From Streptomyces sp. NRRL F-5727 (GTDB lineage: Bacteria; Actinomycetota; Actinomycetes; Streptomycetales; Streptomycetaceae): a stretch of DNA of 64,000 nucleotides. Location: assembly GCF_000719555.1 (NCBI RefSeq), contig NZ_JOGX01000047.1:1-64000 (forward strand), given 5' to 3'. The position numbers and the translations under genes are program-made. The notes under the pieces are model-generated. The model was not told the origin of the DNA. It searched no databases and was given only the letters and a program-made list of their open reading frames with translations. Positions 58,164 to 64,000 of this stretch are shown piece by piece. How positions within the stretch are numbered: position 1 is the stretch's first letter; each line of letters starts with the position of its first letter.

Positions 58164-60950
58164 ATGAGGGGGAAGTTGCTGGAGGGCCGGTACCTGCTGG
58201 CCGAGCAGGTCGGGGCGGGCGGCATGGGCGTCGTCCGCAGGGCCCGGGACGAGCGGCTCGGGCGGACCGTCGCCGTGAAGCTGCTCGCCGTGCCCGAGGG
58301 CACGGCGGAGGCCGACCGCGACCGGCTCTTCGCGCTCTTCCGGCGCGAGGCGCGGGCCGCGGCCGTCCTGGAGAGCTCCTTCATCGTCACCCTGTACGAC
58401 CACGGGACCGCCCGCGACGACGAGACCGGGCAGGACATCCCGTACCTGGTCATGCCGCTGCTCCAGGGGCGGACGCTCGCCGCCCTGCTGCGCGCCGAGG
58501 GGCCGCTCCCGCCGGGCACCGCCGCCCGGCTCGGCGCGCAGGTGTGCCGCGCGCTCGCCGTCGCCCACCGGGGCGGGGTGGTGCACCGGGACATCAAGCC
58601 GGGAAACGTCTTCCTCACCGACGAGGGCATGGTGAAGGTCCTCGACTTCGGCGTGGCCACCTTCGTCGACGCCACCACCCACCGGCTGACCCGCACCGGC
58701 GACGGGCCGATCGGGACGGCGCTCTACATGGCGCCGGAGCGCTTCCGGGAGGGGCCGGAGGACCCCCGCGGCGACCTCTACTCGCTGGGCTGCGTGCTGT
58801 ACGAACTCCTCACCGGCCGGCCGCCGTTCACCTCCGGCAGCGTGGCCGCGCTCATCCACCACCACCTCCACGAACCCCCCGTCCCGGTCGAGGAGCGCCG
58901 CCCCGACCTGCCGCCGCCGCTCTCCGAACTGATCAACGGACTCCTCGCGAAGGACCCCGAGTCCCGACCGCACGCGGAGAAGGCGGCGGACCGCCTGGAG
59001 GCGCTGGCGAGCCTGCCGCCGGCATCGGCCGACGCGGGCGCCGCGGCGGCGCCCGCCGCCCCCGCCACCCCCACCACCACCTCCTACGTCATCGCGCCTC
59101 CCGTACCCCCCGCGCCTCCCGCCACCCCGGACGGGACACCGGCCGCCACCCCGGACGGGACACCGGCCAGGGGCCGGCTCTCCCGCCGGGGGCTCCTCTC
59201 CGCCGTGGCCGCCGTCGCGGCCGGCGGGGGCGGTGCGGCCTGGGGGCTGATCGAAGCCCTCGGCAGGGACGACGAGGGCGCGCGGGGCGAGGGGCCCGGC
59301 AAGGGCGGCGCGTCCGGCGCGCCCGGCCCCGCCGCGTACGACATCCCCCGCGGCACCGCCGCCGACTCGCGCGGACCGGCGCCGGCCCCGGCCGAGGCGC
59401 GCCAGGGCGGCGAGGTGACCGTGCTCGGCACCCTGCCGCCGCAGTACAGCCCGCTGACGTACGCGCCGCTGACGCCGAGCGTCGCCCAGCTGCGGCTGCT
59501 CCTCTTCCGCGCGCTCACCGGCTACCGGCGCACGGAGAACGGGCAGCTCCTCGTCGGTGACCTCGCGACCGACCCGGGACGGACCGAGGACGCGGGCCTG
59601 ACCTGGACGTTCACGCTGAAGGAGGGCGTGCGGTACGAGGACGGCTCCGCCGTCGTCGCCGCCGACCTGGTCCGCGCGCACGAGCGCGTGCTGAGGGACG
59701 AGGACGGCAGGGAGGAGACGGGGCGCGTGAACGCCTTCGCCGCCCTCCTCGAAGCCGTGGTCGAGAACGTCGAGGCGCGCGACGCCCGCACGGTCGTCTA
59801 CCGCCTGCGGAAGGCGGACACCGGCTTCCCCCACCTCCTCGCCGGCCCGCCGGGGACACCCGTGCCGCCGGGCGACGCGCGCAAGGGCACCAAGGCGGCG
59901 CCCCGGCTCGCCTGCGGCCCGTACAGGATCGAGAAGAGCCCGGAGGTGGACGGGGACGAGGCCCCGGTCCTGGCCCGGAACCCGCACTGGGACGCGGCGA
60001 CGGACCCGATCCGCCGCGCCTTCCCGGACCGGTACCGCTTCGAGATCCCGGAGGCCACGGACGACGAACTCGCCCGGCAGATCGCGTCCTCCCCGGCCAC
60101 CCGTCCGGCCATCGCCCTCGACGAGGGCGTCGCCGCCTCGTCGTCCGCCTCGCCGTCCCCCTCGGGCCTGCGCACCGAGCGGACGGGCGACGGCCGTCTC
60201 CTGGTCTACGTGGTCAACACGCGGGCGGTGAGGGACAACGCCGTACGCCAGGCACTGGTCCAGGCGTTCCCGCGCCGGGACGTCATCACCGCCCACGTCC
60301 GCGACGCGGAAGCCGACATCCTCGTCCCCCAGACGCGGCTGCTGACGCCCGGCATCCGCGGTCACCGCCCGGACGGCACGACCGGGCGGACCGGGGCGGC
60401 CGACAACGGCGACCCGCAGCGGGCGCGGGCGACGCTGGAGGCCGCCGGCCGGACGGGATACCGGCTCACCATCGCGTACTCGGAGACCGACACGGCGGAC
60501 CAGCTCCGGGCGGAGGCCCTCGCCGCCGGGCTGGACGAGGCGGGCTTCCGGGCGACGGCGACGGAGCGGGAGAGCGCGGCCTTCAAGGGGAACGGCGAGG
60601 TCGCCGGGGACGCCACCGTCCACCTCTTCGCCGCCGCCGTCGCCCCGAACTCCCCCGACCCGTCGAAGTCCCTCCGCTTCCTCTTCGACACCCGCCTCCC
60701 GGACGGCTACCGCTTCGGCCGCTTCGACGACGCCGCCCTGCACGAGGCCATCGACCGGGCCTCGCGGACGGAGGACAGCGCCGCCCAGGCCCGCGCCTGG
60801 GCCGCCGTGGACGACCTCCTCGCCGACCAGGGGGTGGTGATCCCGGTGGCCCGCTGGGAGTGGCACCTGCCGCACGGGGCGGGCCTCGAGGGCGTCACGA
60901 AGGACGCCCTCGGCCTCTCCCTGGCGACGGCCTACGTGACGACGGGCTGA
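58164..60950 (+). CDS. Ser/Thr protein kinase fused to an ABC-type family-5 solute-binding domain
   Basis: 928 residues, ATG 4 nt after the first kinase gene. N-terminal kinase (about 8-285): VGAGGMGVV, Lys39 (VAVKLL), HRDIKPGN (Asp143), DFG at 161-163, GTALYMAPE. A Pro/Ala/Thr-rich linker precedes a membrane segment at about 343-366 introduced by SRRGLL, which looks like a Tat/lipoprotein-style signal buried inside the protein. Residues ~412-928 match peptide/nickel-binding proteins of ABC importers (SBP_bac_5): VTVLGTLPPQYSPLTYAPL, LTWTFTLKEGVRYEDGSAV, ACGPYRIEKS, and a C-terminal RASRTEDSAAQARAWAAVDD. No transporter permease is nearby, so the domain most likely acts as an extracellular ligand sensor. 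The 3' end overlaps the convergent DUF35 gene by 19 nt. Confidence 0.88.
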   Translation: MRGKLLEGRYLLAEQVGAGGMGVVRRARDERLGRTVAVKLLAVPEGTAEADRDRLFALFRREARAAAVLESSFIVTLYDHGTARDDETGQDIPYLVMPLLQGRTLAALLRAEGPLPPGTAARLGAQVCRALAVAHRGGVVHRDIKPGNVFLTDEGMVKVLDFGVATFVDATTHRLTRTGDGPIGTALYMAPERFREGPEDPRGDLYSLGCVLYELLTGRPPFTSGSVAALIHHHLHEPPVPVEERRPDLPPPLSELINGLLAKDPESRPHAEKAADRLEALASLPPASADAGAAAAPAAPATPTTTSYVIAPPVPPAPPATPDGTPAATPDGTPARGRLSRRGLLSAVAAVAAGGGGAAWGLIEALGRDDEGARGEGPGKGGASGAPGPAAYDIPRGTAADSRGPAPAPAEARQGGEVTVLGTLPPQYSPLTYAPLTPSVAQLRLLLFRALTGYRRTENGQLLVGDLATDPGRTEDAGLTWTFTLKEGVRYEDGSAVVAADLVRAHERVLRDEDGREETGRVNAFAALLEAVVENVEARDARTVVYRLRKADTGFPHLLAGPPGTPVPPGDARKGTKAAPRLACGPYRIEKSPEVDGDEAPVLARNPHWDAATDPIRRAFPDRYRFEIPEATDDELARQIASSPATRPAIALDEGVAASSSASPSPSGLRTERTGDGRLLVYVVNTRAVRDNAVRQALVQAFPRRDVITAHVRDAEADILVPQTRLLTPGIRGHRPDGTTGRTGAADNGDPQRARATLEAAGRTGYRLTIAYSETDTADQLRAEALAAGLDEAGFRATATERESAAFKGNGEVAGDATVHLFAAAVAPNSPDPSKSLRFLFDTRLPDGYRFGRFDDAALHEAIDRASRTEDSAAQARAWAAVDDLLADQGVVIPVARWEWHLPHGAGLEGVTKDALGLSLATAYVTTG

Positions 60951-61342
60951 GCGGCCGTGAAGACCGGCACCGCGATCCCGTCCTCGCCCGTGCGGAAGGC
61001 GACCGCGAGCGCCATGTCCACGCGGAGGTCCGGCTCCGGCACGCCCACCACCTCCGTCATCATGCGGGGACCCTCCGCCAGGTCCACCACCGCCGCCACG
61101 TAGGGGACCCGGGCGCCGAAGGGCGGGAGGTCGTTGCGGTGGACGACGGACCAGGTGTGGAGGGTGGCGCGGCCGGAGGCGGGCTCCCAGGTCACGTCCT
61201 CGCTCCAGCAGTGGGGGCAGAACTCGCGGGGGTAGTGGTGGGGGCGGGCGCAGGCGCGGCAGCGGCGGATCAGGAGGCGGCCCTCGGCGGCGGCGTCCCA
61301 GTAGGGGCGGGTGAAGGCGTCGATGTCCGGGGTGGCCGTCAT
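60932..61342 (-). CDS. DUF35 OB-fold protein with zinc ribbon
   Basis: 136 residues, ATG sharing a base with the DoxX stop (TGATG). Zinc ribbon CRAC...CPHC (about residues 28-46, LLIRRCRACARPHHYPREFCPHC split by the two motifs), then an OB-fold that begins WEPASGRATLHTWSVVHR. DUF35 proteins bind acyl-CoA and work with thiolases or acyl-CoA enzymes in lipid or sterol metabolism. The CoA-ligase-like gene at 63356 shares the operator of this operon. Confidence 0.88.
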   Translation of the reverse strand: MTATPDIDAFTRPYWDAAAEGRLLIRRCRACARPHHYPREFCPHCWSEDVTWEPASGRATLHTWSVVHRNDLPPFGARVPYVAAVVDLAEGPRMMTEVVGVPEPDLRVDMALAVAFRTGEDGIAVPVFTAAQPVVT

Positions 61343-61791
61343 CAGAAGAGTCCGATCGCGGAGTCGAGGGACCAGGTCTGCCAGGACATCGCGAAGAGGG
61401 CCACCAGGGAGATCAGCGCCATCATCGCGTTCTGCCCCTGCTCGGCCCAGTCGTGGATCATCAGGACGAGGTAGAGGAGGTTGAGGAGGAGGCCGCCGGC
61501 GAGGGCGATCGGGGTGAGGAAGCCGGTGACCAGGCCGAGGCCGAGGGCGAGTTCGGCGTAGACGACGACGTACGCCATCAGCCTGGGGCGGGGGGCGACG
61601 ACCGTCTCGAAGCCGGTGCGCACCGCCGTCCACCGGTGTCTGCCGGCCACGTCCGCCGCCCAGGCGATGCCCGTGCCGCGCTCGAACCAGCCCTTGCGGT
61701 CCTTGTGGCGCCAGCTCTCCAGCCACCACAGGCCGAGGCCGATGCGGAGGACGGCGAGCCATTCGGCGCCGGTGAGCCAGACGGTCTGCAT
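61342..61791 (-). CDS. DoxX-family membrane protein
   Basis: 149 residues, four predicted membrane helices (LAVLRIGLGLWWLESW; LMAYVVVYAELALGLGLVTGF; IALAGGLLLNLLYLVLMI; NAMMALISLVALFAMSW), the usual DoxX/DoxD layout. Some relatives take part in thiosulfate oxidation or redox stress complexes; no specific role can be given. First gene of a two-gene operon with the DUF35 protein, with a palindromic operator just upstream. Confidence 0.85.
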   Translation of the reverse strand: MQTVWLTGAEWLAVLRIGLGLWWLESWRHKDRKGWFERGTGIAWAADVAGRHRWTAVRTGFETVVAPRPRLMAYVVVYAELALGLGLVTGFLTPIALAGGLLLNLLYLVLMIHDWAEQGQNAMMALISLVALFAMSWQTWSLDSAIGLF

Positions 61792-61818
61792 GGGCGGTCC
61801 TCCTCGGCGTACCGTACA

Positions 61819-61839
61819 GATCTGACGGTACGTCAGATC
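61819..61839. promoter_or_regulatory. Palindromic operator upstream of the DoxX-DUF35 operon
   Basis: Perfect 8-bp inverted repeat GATCTGAC - GGTAC - GTCAGATC, 28 nt upstream of the DoxX start. Its core CTGAC-N5-GTCAG is the same as two sites before the CoA-ligase gene (63271 and 63295). The shape is typical of TetR-family operators in actinobacterial acyl-CoA metabolism; the regulator is not in the window. Confidence 0.65.
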
Positions 61840-61974
61840 AATGGGCCCAGTTCAGCGCAGCGCCCCCGCCCTCCGCAAGGGGTCGGCCGCACCCCGTCCG
61901 GCGTGACCGTTTCGCAACCGAAATCCGTCGCGACCGAGACCCACTGCGTGTACACGTCATTACGCTCAGCATTC

Positions 61975-63174
61975 ATGGTCACCACCCCCCAAGAGCCGGT
62001 GTACGTCATCGGCGCCGGCCCCGGCGGGCTCGCGGTCGCCGCCACCCTGCGCGCCCGCGGCGTCCGCGCCGTCGTCCTGGAGAAGTCCGGGGCCGTCGGC
62101 ACCTCCTGGCGCGGCCACTACGACCGGCTGCGGCTGCACACCACCCGGCGCCTCTCCGGGCTGCCCGGACTGCGGATCCCCCGCGCGTACGGCCGCTGGG
62201 TCGCCCGCGCCGACCTGGTCCGCTACCTGGAGGCGTACGCCGAGAAGCACGAGCTGGACGTCGTCACCGGCGTCGAGGTGCACCGGATCGAGCGCGCGGA
62301 GGACGGCACCGGCGGCTGGGTGCTGCACGCGACCGGCGGGCGGCGGCTGACCGGCCGGGCCGTCGTCGTGGCCACCGGCTTCAACCACACCCCGAGCGTG
62401 CCGGCCTGGCCCGGGCTCGACACGTACGAGGGCGACCTCGTGCACGCCCGCGAGTACCGCAACCCGGAGCCGTACGCCGGGAAGGACGTGCTGGTCGTCG
62501 GCATCGGCAACACCGGCGCCGAGATCGCCGCCGACCTCGCCGAGGGCGGTGCGGGCCGGGTCCGGATCGCCGTCCGCACCGCCCCGCACATCCTCCGCCG
62601 CACCACGGCCGGCTGGCCCGCCCAGCGCAGCGGCATCCTCGTCCGGCGGCTGCCGGTCGGCCTGGTGGACCTGATGGGCCGCGGCCTCGCCCGCTTCGTC
62701 TCCCCCGACCTCACCCCGTACGGACTGCCCCGCCCGACCGCCGGCCTCGCCAGCCGCGTCCGCGACGGCGCCATCGCCGTCCAGGACGTCGGCCTCGTCG
62801 CCGCCCTCCGGGCCGGCAAGGTCGAGGTCGTGCCCGCCGTCGAGGCCCTGGACGGCCGCGAGGTGGTCCTCGCCGACGGCACCCGCATCACCCCCGACGC
62901 CCTGATAGCCGCCACCGGCTACCGCCGCGCCCTCGAACCCCTCGTCGGCCACCTCGACGTCCTCGACGCCCGCGGCCGCCCGATCGTCCGCGGCGCCCAC
63001 AGCCCGCGGCACGCTCCCGGGCTCTACTTCACCGGCTTCACCAACCCCATCAGCGGGATGCTGAGGGAACTGGCCATGGACGCGGAGCGGATCGCGCGGC
63101 GAATCGCGCGCACGAAGCCGAAGCCGAAGCAGGAGCAGAGGCAGGAGCAGAGGCAGAGGCAGGAGCAGAAGTAG
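61975..63174 (+). CDS. FAD-dependent, flavin-monooxygenase-like oxidoreductase
   Basis: 399 residues from the ATG at 61975; a TACGCT box 9 nt upstream and no ribosome site suggest a leaderless mRNA. FAD motif YVIGAGPGGLAVAATL (about 10-25), aromatic loop GTSWRGHYDRLRLHT, the FMO-type FNHTPSVPAWPG region, an NADPH motif VLVVGIGNTGAEIAADLA, and the terminal ATGYR. Related to YUCCA/Baeyer-Villiger-type FMOs. Substrate unknown. The last ~20 residues (KPKPKQEQRQEQ...) come from a hexamer microsatellite. Confidence 0.88.
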   Translation: MVTTPQEPVYVIGAGPGGLAVAATLRARGVRAVVLEKSGAVGTSWRGHYDRLRLHTTRRLSGLPGLRIPRAYGRWVARADLVRYLEAYAEKHELDVVTGVEVHRIERAEDGTGGWVLHATGGRRLTGRAVVVATGFNHTPSVPAWPGLDTYEGDLVHAREYRNPEPYAGKDVLVVGIGNTGAEIAADLAEGGAGRVRIAVRTAPHILRRTTAGWPAQRSGILVRRLPVGLVDLMGRGLARFVSPDLTPYGLPRPTAGLASRVRDGAIAVQDVGLVAALRAGKVEVVPAVEALDGREVVLADGTRITPDALIAATGYRRALEPLVGHLDVLDARGRPIVRGAHSPRHAPGLYFTGFTNPISGMLRELAMDAERIARRIARTKPKPKQEQRQEQRQRQEQK

Positions 63175-63212
63175 AAGTAGAAGCAGAAGCAGAAGCAGAA
63201 GCAGCCTCTCTC
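63115..63212. repeat. GARGCA hexanucleotide microsatellite at a gene end
   Basis: Roughly 16 units of a six-base word (GAAGCA, GAGGCA, GAGCAG variants) from the last codons of the oxidoreductase gene through and beyond its stop. TAG codons (63172-63174 and 63178-63180) are single-base variants of the CAG inside the repeat unit, so changes in repeat number or single mutations would change the protein's C-terminus. Confidence 0.8.
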
Positions 63213-63220
63213 TCCTTCGA

Positions 63221-63242
63221 GACCCCGCCACCCGGCGGGGTC
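63221..63242. terminator. Terminator after the oxidoreductase gene
   Basis: GACCCCGCC (63221-63229) pairs with GGCGGGGTC (63234-63242), ACCC loop, followed by TTCGTGCTT. Confidence 0.8.
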
Positions 63243-63270
63243 TTCGTGCTTCCTCCGCACCGGCCCATTC

Positions 63271-63309
63271 CTGACTGGGCGTCAGTTCTGTAATCTGACT
63301 AAGCGTCAG
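63271..63309. promoter_or_regulatory. Two CTGAC-N5-GTCAG operators before the CoA-ligase gene
   Basis: CTGACTGGGCGTCAG at 63271-63285 and CTGACTAAGCGTCAG at 63295-63309, 24 bp apart start to start (about two helical turns, same face). TCTGTAATC lies between them. They end 46 nt before the ATG. The same core occurs before the DoxX-DUF35 operon. Confidence 0.65.
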
Positions 63310-63355
63310 GTCACTTGTCCGGGACGCGTCCTGCACGGAAGGGCGGAGCGCAACC

Positions 63356-64000
63356 ATGCTTGGATCGACTCACGGCACCTTCACCAGCGGTCTGCGCGCC
63401 CGCGTGGAAGCCTGCGGGGAGACGCCCCGCACCGCCGTCCACGGGCACGCCGCCGCGCCCGGCGACCGGGACGTCAGCGGGCGGGCGCTGCACGCCGAGG
63501 TCCCCGACCTCGACCGCTTCTTCCGGCCCCGGTCGGTCGCCGTCGTCGGCGCCTCCGACGCCGAGGGGCGGCCCAACACCGGGATCACCCGGCAGCTGCT
63601 CGCCTGGGCCGGGCGGGTCGGCGCGGAGCTGATCCCCGTGCACCCGACCCGTACCGCCGTCTTCGGCCTCGACTGCGTGCCGTCCGTGAAGGACCTGGCC
63701 GGGCCCGTGGACCTGGCCGTCCTGCTGGTCGCCGATCCGCTGCCCGTCGTGGAGGAGCTGGGCGAGGCCGGGGTGCGGTTCGCGGTCGCCTTCGCCTCCG
63801 GCTTCGCCGAGACCGGCGCCGACGGGGCCGCCGCGCAGCAGCGGCTCGCCGAGGCCGTGCGCCGCACCGGCATCCGGCTCCTCGGGCCGAACACCAACCT
63901 CAACGCCTTCGAGCGCTTCCGCGACGACCTCGACGGCCCCGCCGTCGCCCTCATCACCCAGTCCGGGCACCAGGGCCGGCCCGTCTTCACCCTGCAGGAG
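63356..64000 (+). CDS. CoA-binding/acetate-CoA-ligase-family protein (3' truncated by window end)
   Basis: The ATG at 63356 follows GGGCGGAGCG; 215 codons are visible and the frame is open at the last base. The N-terminal ~55 residues are family-poor. A CoA-binding Rossmann domain follows: FFRPRSVAVVGASDAEGRPNTGI and LIPVHPTRTAVFGL. Then the start of the succinyl-CoA-ligase-like flavodoxin domain (GIRLLGPNTNLNAFE, ALITQSGHQG). ADP-forming acyl-CoA synthetases have SGS or SGH at this point; the His here fits the phosphohistidine loop region. Controlled by the same operator as the DUF35 operon, which suggests linked acyl-CoA metabolism. Confidence 0.8.
   Translation, partial: MLGSTHGTFTSGLRARVEACGETPRTAVHGHAAAPGDRDVSGRALHAEVPDLDRFFRPRSVAVVGASDAEGRPNTGITRQLLAWAGRVGAELIPVHPTRTAVFGLDCVPSVKDLAGPVDLAVLLVADPLPVVEELGEAGVRFAVAFASGFAETGADGAAAQQRLAEAVRRTGIRLLGPNTNLNAFERFRDDLDGPAVALITQSGHQGRPVFTLQE

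Overview
The window is high-GC actinobacterial DNA, almost certainly from a Streptomyces chromosome. The evidence is the extreme GC bias at third codon positions, GTG/TTG starts, Tat/Sec-secreted enzymes, a sortase LAATG anchor, Ser/Thr kinases, the futalosine route to menaquinone, and a gene order that (from memory) resembles the S. coelicolor SCO4505-SCO4590 interval. I saw no phage, transposase, CRISPR array, tRNA or rRNA.

Layout. 1-905: the 3' end of a zinc-ribbon/HTH-type protein and a decayed VOC/TipAS-like remnant. 932-13226: scattered metabolic and secreted genes: a HEAT-repeat protein, a secreted M28 aminopeptidase (SGAP type), a LolA-like lipoprotein-carrier-fold protein, a polyprenyl diphosphate synthase, a CocE-type hydrolase, a sortase-anchored coiled-coil protein, fumarylacetoacetase, a Tat-exported intradiol dioxygenase and an AraC regulator. 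14090-29879 (minus strand): a complete 14-gene nuoA-N operon for respiratory complex I, with most genes overlapping by 1-8 nt. Its upstream region carries a Rex-operator-like site and two Crp-like sites. 30571-38592: an NlpC/P60 wall hydrolase, then a menaquinone block (geranylgeranyl-reductase family enzyme, MenG methyltransferase, MqnC, MqnA) interrupted by a SigE-family sigma factor with a partner membrane protein. 38878-41242: cold-shock protein, M23 peptidase, DUF1992 and DinB-fold proteins.

41404-55037 is the most unusual part. It is a 13.6-kb run of six head-to-tail secreted paralogues, each with a signal peptide, an N-terminal beta-propeller-like domain, a FlgD-like Ig domain and C-terminal FG-GAP/VCBS repeats. 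Copies four and five are each frameshifted at the end of the same exact 99-bp shared block.

55031-64000: an RsbW-like ATPase next to a start-less DUF397 remnant, two tandem receptor-type Ser/Thr kinases (one with an extracellular ricin-type domain, one fused to a whole ABC-transporter solute-binding domain), a DoxX/DUF35 gene pair, an FAD-dependent monooxygenase-like enzyme, and the start of a CoA-ligase-type protein. The DoxX/DUF35 operon and the CoA-ligase gene share the same CTGAC-N5-GTCAG operator.

The polyprenyl synthase, MqnA/MqnC, MenG, the reductase and complex I together form a respiratory-quinone neighbourhood: side chain, head group, methylation, possible saturation, and the enzyme that reduces the quinone.
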